A stretch of 64,000 nucleotides of DNA from Chryseobacterium cucumeris (GCF_016775705.1 NZ_CP068760.1:2108001-2172000); one strand, 5' to 3'. Positions 9,065 to 16,872 are shown, counted from the stretch's first letter. The notes: a model not told the origin generated them from the letters alone. Translations and numbers: made by a program.

Positions 9065-9938
9065 CTTTACTTCTTTACTTTTTTATGTCTCAATATTGAT
9101 CCTTCTTTTCTCATGTCAGAAACAGAAGAAAACCTACTATGAATCTATTGCACTGAATGATATAAAACTTTCCTCTTCTCCAAAACCCGGAAGCTGGCGG
9201 TATAATCATGAGGAACATTTCCAGACATTTGCAGATTTTCAGAAATTAAAAAAGATAAAACCTGCACCTGGAAAGAACACCATTTATCTTCAGCCCATTG
9301 GGAAGTTTGATGAACTTCAGAAAAAAGAAATAGCACTTACCCAACACTATTTAAAAATCTATTTTCAGCTGGAAACAAAGGTTCTTCCTGTTTTGCCCAA
9401 TACTATTTTCCCTGAAAAAGTTAAAAGAATTTCAAAGGAAGGACATGAACAGGTTCTTGCAGGATATGTACTGGACAGTATTCTGATCAAAAGAAAACCT
9501 AAAGATGCTATTGTATTAATGGGTATTACGGAGAAAGACCTTTTTCCATTACCGGAATGGAATTACGTATTCGGACTGGCTTCATATGAGGATGGTGTAG
9601 GAGTAACCTCTATATACCGATTTGCAGACGGACAATTAACAGATTCTAATTTTAATAAAAGTCTTTTAAGATTAATAAAAATCAGTTCGCACGAGATCGG
9701 GCATATGTTTGGAATCAGCCATTGCCTGAATGCAAATTGTGTGATGAACGGAACCAATTCATTAACGGAAACGGATTATCATCTTGCCAGAGCATGCTCA
9801 CTCTGCCAGAGAAAACTCAATTCAAGTATCCATTATGACAACAAAAAAAGACTTCTTGAGCTGAAAAATTTCTTTGAAAAGCAACATCTTAACACAGAAC
9901 TTACGTTAGCAAATCAGGATCTGAATCTTGTACAATAA
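9045..9938 (+). CDS. Archaemetzincin-like zinc metalloprotease, lipoprotein form
   Basis: 297 residues from ATG 9045 (a longer frame from 8994 lies inside sixA). The protease motif HEIGHMFGISHC (from residue 216), followed by CVMN and CSLCQ, is the metzincin zinc site plus Met-turn and extra Cys set of archaemetzincins. Unusually, the N-terminus is a hydrophobic lipoprotein signal (SILILLFSC, Cys24), so the enzyme should work outside the cytoplasm. It overlaps sixA by 20 bases. Substrate unknown. Confidence 0.8.
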   Translation: MSPGKYNFTSLLFYVSILILLFSCQKQKKTYYESIALNDIKLSSSPKPGSWRYNHEEHFQTFADFQKLKKIKPAPGKNTIYLQPIGKFDELQKKEIALTQHYLKIYFQLETKVLPVLPNTIFPEKVKRISKEGHEQVLAGYVLDSILIKRKPKDAIVLMGITEKDLFPLPEWNYVFGLASYEDGVGVTSIYRFADGQLTDSNFNKSLLRLIKISSHEIGHMFGISHCLNANCVMNGTNSLTETDYHLARACSLCQRKLNSSIHYDNKKRLLELKNFFEKQHLNTELTLANQDLNLVQ

Positions 9939-9966
9939 ACCAGCATTCCTATTACCGACTGCCTAT

Positions 9967-10018
9967 TCCCCTCCACCGGAGGGGTGGCGAAAATTCAAAG
10001 AATTTTTGACGGGGTGGT
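9967..10018. repeat. 52-bp double-hairpin element, copy A
   Basis: Contains CCCCTCC-ACC-GGAGGGG followed by AAAATTC-AAA-GAATTTT. The reverse complement of 33384-33435 matches it at all but the 3-base loop and one further base, so this is a dispersed repeat in the opposite orientation. Confidence 0.85.
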
Positions 10019-10213
10019 CTTTCGGCTAAAGCCACTATCGTTGTAAACATGAAAAACGGGCTTCCTTCTTGAACTGGTGTTCGTAACCTTTCAGCTTATG
10101 CTCAGGATGATAGCCCTTTCCTATTGAATCATTTCAGTTCTCATTTTCAATAATCATTAAATTAGTGGTATCTGCGAATAAATTAGTGGCATTCGTGGTT
10201 AACAAACAAAAAA
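10019..10213. other. Rest of the gap after the archaemetzincin gene: repeat fragments
   Basis: Starts with TTTCGGCTAAAGCC, which recurs at 32791, and later shows AAATTAGTGGTATCTGCG / AAATTAGTGGCATTCGTGG, two imperfect copies of one short motif. No gene is seen. Confidence 0.5.
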
Positions 10214-10235
10214 AGAACGGACCCAGGCCCGTTCT
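10214..10235 (-). terminator. Terminator of the serine hydrolase gene
   Basis: Stem AGAACGG / CCGTTCT 27 bases beyond the stop, followed on the minus strand by a T-run. Confidence 0.7.
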
Positions 10236-10261
10236 CCATAGAATATTTTATAATCTCTATT

Positions 10262-11806
10262 TTATTTCTTCTTCAAATCCAGATCATCAAAATCAAAACT
10301 GAAATCTGTTACATCAGAAATCGCCTTCAATTTTGCAGATTCTGCTTTTCCGTTTTCATCATAGCTGAAAATAATATAGGCATCCGCATCATAGCTTCTG
10401 TCGTCCCATTTGATAATGAAAGAATTATTGGAATAAGGAAGCAGCTCTCCTTTTAATCTTGGAGAGTTTTTGCACGAAATTCTGTAGGTATTTCCCTGTT
10501 GTGTAATTTCTACATCACCAAACCATACATCATTGTAAGTTCCTGTAAACTGTTCTGCTTTTGGCTGTAGAGATTTTTCTTTTTTGAAGGCTTCAGATTT
10601 TGCAAAAGCAACTTTCTTTTGTTTGCTGAATTCGGCTTCCATTTTAGACATTCTTTCACTATAGGTTTTCAGCCAGTTTCTGTCTGCTACCCCAAGATAA
10701 GAATCTTTCACGGTATTGGTAATTGTGTTGAAAGCGGCTCCCGACTGTTGGTTCGTCAATACTACAATTCCCAGTTTCATATCCGGAATTAATGTAAACT
10801 GTGTTACCGTTCCGATCAATCCACCGGTATGTTGTACCTGTTTATGTCCTTTCACATCACTCAGAAACCATCCTAAACCGTATCCATAGAAACTTGTATC
10901 ATAAGGATTTTTCGCAGCCACCCTATCCGGAATCTGAAGGCTCCAAAGTTGTTGAACATTCTTATCCGAAACCAGTTTTTTACCATCTTTTGTGGTGAAA
11001 TTATTTAGGAGACATTCCGCCCACGTGGTCATGTCTTTAATGTTACTCATAATTCCGCCTGCAGCATTGCCCGTTTCGTTCCAGTCGTGGGGAACAGCAA
11101 TTGCTTTTCCGTCTACCGGAGCATGTGCATCAATTTTATTGGCAACAGCCTTTGCTCTGCTGTAGCTTCCGAAACTTGAAGTCATTCCTACAGGTTTCAT
11201 AATTCGCTGTTCAATAAATTCCGCCCAGCTTAATCCGGAAATTCTGTGGATAACTTCTCCGGCTACAATAAACATGATATTGTTATAATCCAGTTTTGTT
11301 CTGAAAGGATTTTCCGGTTTCAGATACCTCACATTATGCACAATATCATTAACGGTTAAATTTCCTCCTTCCGGAAAAAACATAAGATCTCCCTGTCCAA
11401 GTCCTAATCCGGCTCTGTGGGTAACAAGATCCTTGATCGTTATATTTTGAGAAACATAAGGATCATACATTTGAAACTCAGGAATATATTTTGAAACTTT
11501 ATCATCCCAGTTCAGTTTTCCTTCATCTGCTAAGATGGCTAATGCTGTACAGGTAAAGCCTTTTGAGTTGGAAGCAATCCCTACCAGCGTATTGTCATCC
11601 ATTGGCTGCTTTGTTGTAAGAGAACGTACCCCAAACCCTTTGGAATAGATCATTTTGCCATCTTTCACAATGCCTACCGACATTCCCGGTACATCAAAGG
11701 TTTTCAGGGTATTTTGGATCAGTTCGTCCAGTTTTTTTTCTTCAACCTGCGCATTGGCTAATCCTACGGTTAAAAGAAAAATGAAAAAAGAAAGTTTCTG
11801 TTTCAT
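10262..11806 (-). CDS. Secreted serine hydrolase of the beta-lactamase (class C)/EstB family
   Basis: 514 residues with signal peptide MKQKLSFFIFLLTVGLANAQ. The catalytic SxxK is SNSK (Ser79, Lys82), the YxN motif is YNN (in KLDYNNIMF) and the third motif is HTGG, which together define the serine beta-lactamase/penicillin-binding-like fold. The last ~100 residues form a separate DUF3471-like beta domain. Such proteins are usually periplasmic esterases or peptidases rather than antibiotic-resistance enzymes. Monocistronic, with its own terminator. Confidence 0.88.
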   Translation of the reverse strand: MKQKLSFFIFLLTVGLANAQVEEKKLDELIQNTLKTFDVPGMSVGIVKDGKMIYSKGFGVRSLTTKQPMDDNTLVGIASNSKGFTCTALAILADEGKLNWDDKVSKYIPEFQMYDPYVSQNITIKDLVTHRAGLGLGQGDLMFFPEGGNLTVNDIVHNVRYLKPENPFRTKLDYNNIMFIVAGEVIHRISGLSWAEFIEQRIMKPVGMTSSFGSYSRAKAVANKIDAHAPVDGKAIAVPHDWNETGNAAGGIMSNIKDMTTWAECLLNNFTTKDGKKLVSDKNVQQLWSLQIPDRVAAKNPYDTSFYGYGLGWFLSDVKGHKQVQHTGGLIGTVTQFTLIPDMKLGIVVLTNQQSGAAFNTITNTVKDSYLGVADRNWLKTYSERMSKMEAEFSKQKKVAFAKSEAFKKEKSLQPKAEQFTGTYNDVWFGDVEITQQGNTYRISCKNSPRLKGELLPYSNNSFIIKWDDRSYDADAYIIFSYDENGKAESAKLKAISDVTDFSFDFDDLDLKKK

Positions 11807-11894
11807 TGTTTATTTTAATTTTCCCAAATTTACTAAATATTAAGAGATGCTAATTTTAGCGTTGTTAAAACTTTACAATAAATCAGTTGTATTC

Positions 11895-12362
11895 ATGAAA
11901 AAGCCTATTTGTATCTGTATTTTCTTTCTTTTCACAGTCAGCGGTATCAAAGCCCAGGACAGAACTGCCAATCCTTTGCTTTTGCAAACCTGGAATCTCA
12001 GTAAAATGGATACTTATATTTATACTTATGAAAAACAGGATGGTTTTGAATCGAGAAGAGAAGGAATCAGATTTCAGAAAAACGGAAAAATTACAGGAAA
12101 TCTGATTAAATCAACCTTAAGATATGATACGCTGGAAGAGCCTGTTACCAAAAAAAATGAAAAGCCGGACCGTTACATCGGAAGCTGGAAAAAAGCTTCA
12201 GACTCTACAGTAACGTTAGTTTTTCCTTCTAATACTAATATGACCGGCACTTTTGTTATTTCAAAGCTTACGGAGAATCAACTGAAACTGAAAAAGGTTT
12301 TCAGTGCGGATATAGAAAAGAAACTGGATTCCATCAGGAAAACAAGAAATATTACCGATTAG
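11895..12362 (+). CDS. Small secreted protein, lipocalin-like fold suspected
   Basis: 155 residues from ATG 11895 (signal peptide MKKPICICIFFLFTVSGIKA). The mature part begins with LLLQTWNLSKMDT and ends in short strands TVTLVFPSNT and LKLKKVF, a pattern typical of small lipocalin-like Bacteroidota proteins in which the Trp near the front opens the barrel. I do not recognise a named family. It lies divergent from the serine hydrolase, with about 90 bases between the starts. Confidence 0.5.
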   Translation: MKKPICICIFFLFTVSGIKAQDRTANPLLLQTWNLSKMDTYIYTYEKQDGFESRREGIRFQKNGKITGNLIKSTLRYDTLEEPVTKKNEKPDRYIGSWKKASDSTVTLVFPSNTNMTGTFVISKLTENQLKLKKVFSADIEKKLDSIRKTRNITD

Positions 12363-12391
12363 GATCTCCTATAAATTGATAAAAGCTTCTT

Positions 12392-12399
12392 TATATTTG
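12392..12399 (+). promoter_or_regulatory. -7 promoter box of the phosphoesterase gene
   Basis: Exact TATATTTG, 21 bases before the start codon at 12421. A TTG lies 13 bases upstream, closer than usual, so the -33 element is unclear. Confidence 0.5.
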
Positions 12400-12420
12400 C
12401 ACTCTTAAAAATGGCAGTAC

Positions 12421-12918
12421 ATGACAAAAATTCTTCTTCTTTCCGATTCCCATTCTTATATTGATGACCGTATCCTGGAATATGCTTCTCAGGCTGACGA
12501 AGTATGGCATTGCGGAGATTTCGGAAGTCTGGATGTCATTGAACAGCTGGAAAAAATAAAACCTCTGAAGGGCGTTTACGGAAACATTGATAATGCCAAA
12601 ATCCAGGCTGAATTTCCGGAAGTGAACCGTTTCTTTTGTGAAAAGCTGGAAGTTCTGATGATTCACATCGGAGGGTATCCGGGAAAATATACACCACTTA
12701 CTAAAAAAGAAATGGCAGAAAAGGCTCCGAAATTATTTATTTCCGGTCATTCTCATATTTTGAAAGCGATGTATGATGAAAAAAATGAGCTCCTCCATCT
12801 GAATCCCGGAGCCTGTGGAAAACAAGGCTGGCATAAAGTGAGAACAATGATGCGCTTTGTGGTGGATGGTGAAGAAATCAGAGATCTTGAAGTGATTGAA
12901 CTGGGACCGAGAGTGTGA
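12421..12918 (+). CDS. YfcE/MJ0936-type metallophosphoesterase
   Basis: 165 residues. The calcineurin-like motifs are all visible: LLSDSHSY (Asp-x-His), WHCGDFGS (GDxx), GVYGNIDN (GN[D/H]-like), IHIGGYPGK, and ISGHSHILK (GHxH). The family comprises cytoplasmic manganese-dependent phosphodiesterases with broad in vitro substrates. It stands alone between a small secreted protein and the Smr gene. Confidence 0.88.
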   Translation: MTKILLLSDSHSYIDDRILEYASQADEVWHCGDFGSLDVIEQLEKIKPLKGVYGNIDNAKIQAEFPEVNRFFCEKLEVLMIHIGGYPGKYTPLTKKEMAEKAPKLFISGHSHILKAMYDEKNELLHLNPGACGKQGWHKVRTMMRFVVDGEEIRDLEVIELGPRV

Positions 12919-12962
12919 CAGACGAAAGGGTTTGAGAGTTTGAGGGTTTAAAGGTAAAGGAG

Positions 12963-12994
12963 TTTGTGTTCATCCATTTTACTTTCTACCTTTG
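12963..12994 (+). promoter_or_regulatory. Full Bacteroidota-type promoter of the Smr gene
   Basis: TTTG at 12963-12966, a 20-base spacer, then TACCTTTG at 12987-12994: a complete match to the TTTG-N19/21-TAnnTTTG pattern, 35 bases before the start codon. It is the best-formed promoter I found in the window. Confidence 0.75.
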
Positions 12995-13029
12995 CACAAA
13001 TATTGGTTCATACAAACCTTTAAAAAATT

Positions 13030-13524
13030 ATGAAGATCGGTGATAAGGTTTCGGTAGTAGACGAGGATTTAAGCGGGGTAATTACTTCCGTGAAGGGTAA
13101 TATTGTCGTTTTTAAAGATGAATATGGCTTTACCCATCAATATCCCAAAGAAAAACTGGTTCCGAAAGATGCTGATCTGTATGAAAATATAAGAGTTGTA
13201 AGAAAAGCAGAACCTAAAAAAATCATTTCCAAGAAACATCAGAAAAATCATTTGGTTTTAGACCTGCATTTTCATAATTTGGTAAAGAATCCCAATGACT
13301 ATGACAGCTTTGAAAGATTGTTTATACAAAAGGAAAAACTGATTGAAGTGATTGAGTTTTGCAGAAAAAACAACCTGAAGAGACTGGAAATTGTTCACGG
13401 TATTGGTGACGGTACTTTACAGAGGATGGTTCGGGATGTATTGGAAAGCCAGGTTAATATTGATTTTTATAATAAGGAAATACTTCACCATCAATCGGGT
13501 GCGGTAATGGTAGAATTTCACTAA
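13030..13524 (+). CDS. Smr-domain protein
   Basis: 164 residues. The first ~55 residues resemble a small beta-barrel (DKVSVVDEDLSGVITSVKGN, KOW-like). A basic linker follows, then the Smr domain: DLHFHNL (the LDLH-type motif) and LEIVHGIGDGTLQRMVRDVL (the HGxG motif). Smr domains act as nucleases on DNA or RNA in MutS2 and stand-alone proteins; recent work ties them to ribosome collision rescue. The exact role of this short form is inference. It is followed 18 bases later by the DUF3822 gene. Confidence 0.85.
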   Translation: MKIGDKVSVVDEDLSGVITSVKGNIVVFKDEYGFTHQYPKEKLVPKDADLYENIRVVRKAEPKKIISKKHQKNHLVLDLHFHNLVKNPNDYDSFERLFIQKEKLIEVIEFCRKNNLKRLEIVHGIGDGTLQRMVRDVLESQVNIDFYNKEILHHQSGAVMVEFH

Positions 13525-13542
13525 ATTTGCAGGAATTGAAAT

Positions 13543-14259
13543 ATGAACGTACTTAATTTACTTTTTACCAAAGACGGATTGATCTGCCAGATTGTTAAAA
13601 ACAAAAACATTCTGGAGGAAAAGTCTTATTTCGTTACTGAAGAGACACCAGCCAATCTTATTGACCAAAAGCTGGACGAAGTTCTTATTAAGCAGCGCTA
13701 CGACGAGATCCATGTGATTTCAGCATTGAATCATTTTACCCTGATGCCGGAAGGCTTCTCTGAGCATGAGGCAGGATTTGATCTGATTGCTTTCAACGCT
13801 CCGACTGACAGAGAAAAAGAAGAGCTGATGCTTTCGATCAACAAAAAATTCAATATTCAGTTTTATTATACTTTCCCGAAAAACTATTATAAGAAAATAA
13901 AAGAGCTGGCATTACCGGTTCATTTTAATTTCTCCGGGGAAAAGTTTCTAAGTTCGATCAATAATAAAACCAGTAAGGAAATTCATATTAATCTGTACCA
14001 TAACCAGTGTGAATTTTTTGCGATCGATAATAAGAAAATTATTCTTTATAATAACCTGGATGTCAATTCTGAAGTAGATTTCCTTTACTTCATTATGTTT
14101 ACATTGAGCAAGATAGGTTTCGGAATCAATGAAACCAGTTTTTATGCTTATGGAGAAACTACGGAAAATGAAACGTTTATTTCCGAACTTCAGAAATTTG
14201 TTAAAAACCTGAAAATTGTTTTTGACAATATTCCCAACAAAAATTTTATACTTAATTAG
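13543..14259 (+). CDS. DUF3822 family protein
   Basis: 238 residues without signal or membrane segments. It looks like the Bacteroidota DUF3822 family, which is often found beside rsmD as here. The beta-rich, duplicated-looking layout (two halves with 'IHVISALNHFTLMPEGF' and 'IHINLYHNQCEFFAIDNKK') recalls an actin/ASKHA-like fold, but no phosphate-binding loops stand out, so I claim no enzymatic role. It sits 18 bases after the Smr gene, with a TAAATTTG box at 13522-13529. Confidence 0.6.
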   Translation: MNVLNLLFTKDGLICQIVKNKNILEEKSYFVTEETPANLIDQKLDEVLIKQRYDEIHVISALNHFTLMPEGFSEHEAGFDLIAFNAPTDREKEELMLSINKKFNIQFYYTFPKNYYKKIKELALPVHFNFSGEKFLSSINNKTSKEIHINLYHNQCEFFAIDNKKIILYNNLDVNSEVDFLYFIMFTLSKIGFGINETSFYAYGETTENETFISELQKFVKNLKIVFDNIPNKNFILN

Positions 14260-14337
14260 GTTACAGGCTGCAGGTAACAGCAATTAAAACACATTCACCT
14301 GCCTCCTATAATCTACTACCTAAACCCTAACAACAAT

Positions 14338-14910
14338 ATGTTCAGAATCATATCAGGCAAATGGAAAGCCAAAAAAATTGCCGCTCCTAAAAACTTTGAA
14401 GTAAGACCTACCACCGATTTTGCGAAAGAGGCTTTATTCAGCATTCTGGAAAATAAATACGATATGCAGTCGATTTCCGTACTTGATCTTTTTGCAGGAA
14501 TTGGCTCTATCACCTTTGAATTTGCTTCCAGAGGATGTCAAAATGTAACGTCTGTAGAATTGAATCCGAAGCATACCGCCTTTATAAACACCACTGCATC
14601 TGAGCTTGACATGGCACTTCAGATCAATGTACAGCGAGGAGATGTTTTCGACTGGCTAAAAAAATTCAGAAATAAAAAATCTTTTGAGATTGTTTTTTCT
14701 GATGCTCCTTTTGAAATGGAAGAGAAAAAATACCACGAGCTGATTTCTCTTGTTTTAAACAATAAATACCTTAAGGAAAACGGAGTTCTTATTGTAGAGC
14801 ACCAAAGTCGTATGAAACTTGACCATCCCAATTTAATAGATACCCGAAAATACGGAAATGTAAGTTTCAGTTTTTTTGAACCCAATAAAGAAGATAATCA
14901 GGAACTTTAA
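14338..14910 (+). CDS. rsmD: RsmD-type 16S rRNA guanine-N2 methyltransferase
   Basis: 190 residues. It opens with MFRIISGKWKAKKIAAP and VRPTTDFAKEALFSIL, both classic RsmD sequences, then the SAM-binding loop VLDLFAGIGSITFEFASRG and VELNP. In E. coli the enzyme methylates G966 of 16S rRNA. The catalytic motif, normally DPPF or DPPY, reads SDAPFE here (about residue 121). The gene ends with a 4-base tail-to-tail overlap with the hxlR-type gene. Confidence 0.85.
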   Translation: MFRIISGKWKAKKIAAPKNFEVRPTTDFAKEALFSILENKYDMQSISVLDLFAGIGSITFEFASRGCQNVTSVELNPKHTAFINTTASELDMALQINVQRGDVFDWLKKFRNKKSFEIVFSDAPFEMEEKKYHELISLVLNNKYLKENGVLIVEHQSRMKLDHPNLIDTRKYGNVSFSFFEPNKEDNQEL

Positions 14911-15254
14911 TTCCTGATTATTTTTTTTGAGATGACCGGAGATTCTTCGCCCCATTTTGTTATAGCTTCCAAAACAGGTAAAAGCGTCTTTCCAAAGTCC
15001 GTTAATTCATATTCTACCACTAAAGGAGGTTTTTCTGTAAAAACTTTTCTGTCAACAATTCCATCTTCCTCCAATTGCTTTAGCTGCAAACTCAATGTTC
15101 TTTCCGTAATAGTAGGAATGGATTTTCTTATTTCATTATAACGCTTCGCTCCTCCAATAAGGTGGTGTAAAATTACTGCTTTCCATTTCCCTCCGATAAA
15201 TTTCATCGTAACGCTGGTACAGCAGGGATAGGATTTATTATCTATTGTATACAT
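14907..15254 (-). CDS. HxlR-family winged-helix regulator
   Basis: 115 residues. Features of HxlR/MarR-like HTH proteins are clear: a Cys near the N-terminus (YPCCTSVTMKFIGGKWKAVIL), the recognition region (TITERTLSLQLKQLEEDGIV) and the wing (EYELTDFGKTLLPVL). Cys residues at this N-terminal place act as thiol sensors for quinones or aldehydes in YodB/HypR of Bacillus, so redox sensing is plausible here (inference). It is divergent from a nitroreductase gene and both have an operator arm at the start codon. Confidence 0.88.
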   Translation of the reverse strand: MYTIDNKSYPCCTSVTMKFIGGKWKAVILHHLIGGAKRYNEIRKSIPTITERTLSLQLKQLEEDGIVDRKVFTEKPPLVVEYELTDFGKTLLPVLEAITKWGEESPVISKKIIRN

Positions 15255-15255
15255 T

Positions 15256-15335
15256 TTTATACTATCATTTTTTACCGTTATTGCAAAGTTAGGAAACTTA
15301 AATTAATTTTGTAACTATAAAAATGATAGTATAAA
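15256..15335. promoter_or_regulatory. Divergent promoter/operator region with a 17-bp inverted repeat
   Basis: TTTATACTATCATTTTT (15256-15272) and its exact complement (15319-15335) flank the two promoters. For the nitroreductase: TTG at 15281, 20-base spacer, TAATTTTG at 15304. For the regulator: TAACTTTG on the minus strand at 15284-15291. Each arm lies within a few bases of a start codon (1 base from hxlR-type, 3 from the nitroreductase). The right arm also forms a dyad ACTAT-N7-ATAGT, similar in layout to known YodB-type operators. Confidence 0.75.
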
Positions 15336-15338
15336 ATT

Positions 15339-15938
15339 ATGAACTTTTTAGACCAAATGAAAAACAGGTATACTGTAAAAAAGTATAATCCACAGGGAAA
15401 AATCAGTGAAGAACAAATTGCAATGCTTCAGGAGATTTTAAACTTAAGTCCTTCCTCCATTAACAGCCAGCCATGGAATTTTATTTTCGTTAATGATCCG
15501 CAACTGAAAAAGGAATTGGGTGACAAGTCTTATTTTAATAAAGAAAAAGTACTGGATAGTAGTCATGTAATTGTTTTTCAAGTGATCAGAAATATAGAAA
15601 ACTTTGAAAAGCAAATTGAAGAAAACCTTCCTGAAGGTTCTGTTAATTATTACCGAACGATGGTAAAACCTAAGGGAGAAGAAGCAATAAAATCATGGCT
15701 TGGTCATCAGGTATATTTATCATTAGGAGTTCTTTTGTCTGCATGCGCAGCAATGGGAATAGATTCTACTCCAATGGAAGGAATTGAACCGGAGGGTTAT
15801 GATGCTGTTCTGAATAATGAAAAATATGAAACCTTATTTGCCGTAGCCATCGGACAGAGAGATGAAGCAGATGCTAATCAGCCGAAATTCAATCCGAAGA
15901 AAAGGCTGAATGCTGAAAAAGTAATTATAGAGGCGTAA
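15339..15938 (+). CDS. NfsB-like nitroreductase family flavoprotein
   Basis: 199 residues. Start MNFLDQMKNRYTVKKYNP and the FMN-contacting stretches LSPSSINSQPWNFIFV and LGVLLSACAAMGIDSTPMEG mark the nitroreductase family, which uses NAD(P)H to reduce nitro compounds, quinones or similar electrophiles in the cytoplasm. Its position opposite an HxlR-type regulator with a shared operator suggests induction by electrophilic stress. A bidirectional terminator follows. Confidence 0.9.
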   Translation: MNFLDQMKNRYTVKKYNPQGKISEEQIAMLQEILNLSPSSINSQPWNFIFVNDPQLKKELGDKSYFNKEKVLDSSHVIVFQVIRNIENFEKQIEENLPEGSVNYYRTMVKPKGEEAIKSWLGHQVYLSLGVLLSACAAMGIDSTPMEGIEPEGYDAVLNNEKYETLFAVAIGQRDEADANQPKFNPKKRLNAEKVIIEA

Positions 15939-15980
15939 CATAAACACAAATTTCACAATCTCTTTCACAAAGGCCTAATA

Positions 15981-16013
15981 AAAAAGTCTGCTTCAATATG
16001 AGGCAGACTTTTT
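15981..16013. terminator. Bidirectional terminator between nitroreductase gene and murI
   Basis: 11-bp stem AAAAAGTCTGC / GCAGACTTTTT with A- and T-runs, between two convergent genes. Confidence 0.85.
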
Positions 16014-16015
16014 AT

Positions 16016-16843
16016 TTATAATACTTTCAATTCTAAGTCAATGGATTTTCCGAAGAACTTCTTTGAAATTTTCTCAAAATTCTTGGTAATATCCGAAAGA
16101 TAGAAATGATAATTAGGCTTTGAGTTATGATCATGTAAAAGATTATACTTATCAAGAATGATCTTCAGATGATTGGCTACAATATTCGGAGAGTCAATAA
16201 CACGGACTCTGTTTCCATAATACTGTTTAATCTCATCAATTAAAAGAGGATAATGCGTACAGCCAAGAATCAGAGTTTCAATATTTTTTAATTTATTATT
16301 ACTTAAATAATTATAAATAATAGCATGGGTGATGGGATGGTTTTTAAACCCTTCTTCAATAGCAGGAACCAATAATGGTGTTGCCAGTTCGTCTACTTTG
16401 ATCCATTTATTATGCTTTCGGATACTCTTTTTGTAGAGCCCTGAATTTACGGTTGCTTTGGTAGCAATTACGCCTACATTATTATGGATTTCATATGATA
16501 CTTTTTCGGCCACAGGATTAATAACGTCTATGACAGGAACTCTTCCTGCAACGGACTGCATCACTTCATTCAAAGCATTTGCCGTTGCCGTATTACAGGC
16601 AATTACAATCGCTTTACAGTTCTGCTCAAGCAGGAAATTGGTGATCTTTGTAGAATATTCAATAATCGCATCTTTGGATTTTTCTCCATAAGGAAGGTGC
16701 TTTGTATCTCCAAAATAGATCAGATCTTCGTTAGGAAGAAGTCTCTTGATTTCTTTGGCAACGGTAAGACCTCCTACTCCGCTGTCGAAAATTCCGATAG
16801 GCTGGTTGGGTGAAAGATGTGAATAATCTTGTTTTTTTGTTTT
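16016..16843 (-). CDS. murI: Glutamate racemase
   Basis: 275 residues from a TTG start at 16843 (reading TKKQDYSH next). The frame reaches 16867 but that codon overlaps the TATTTTTG promoter box. MurI makes D-glutamate for peptidoglycan. The substrate loop IGIFDSGVGGLTV and the two catalytic cysteines, in VIACNTATANA and LILGCTHYPLL, are intact. It is in the same neighbourhood as ddl and the PASTA gene, also cell-wall related, but has its own promoter. Confidence 0.93.
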   Translation of the reverse strand, partial: KTKKQDYSHLSPNQPIGIFDSGVGGLTVAKEIKRLLPNEDLIYFGDTKHLPYGEKSKDAIIEYSTKITNFLLEQNCKAIVIACNTATANALNEVMQSVAGRVPVIDVINPVAEKVSYEIHNNVGVIATKATVNSGLYKKSIRKHNKWIKVDELATPLLVPAIEEGFKNHPITHAIIYNYLSNNKLKNIETLILGCTHYPLLIDEIKQYYGNRVRVIDSPNIVANHLKIILDKYNLLHDHNSKPNYHFYLSDITKNFEKISKKFFGKSIDLELKVL

Positions 16844-16864
16844 CAAATGAGTTGAAATTTTATG

Positions 16865-16872
16865 CAAAAATA
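16865..16872 (-). promoter_or_regulatory. -7 promoter box of murI
   Basis: Minus-strand TATTTTTG, exact TAnnTTTG. It overlaps the upstream TTG codon (16865-16867), which therefore cannot be the start; the TTG at 16841-16843 fits. Confidence 0.55.

Noticed and set aside
10262..11806. Serine hydrolase as an antibiotic-resistance beta-lactamase
   Set aside because: The motifs fit the broad class C/EstB superfamily, but the additional DUF3471-like domain and the lack of a regulator argue for an ordinary peptidase or esterase.
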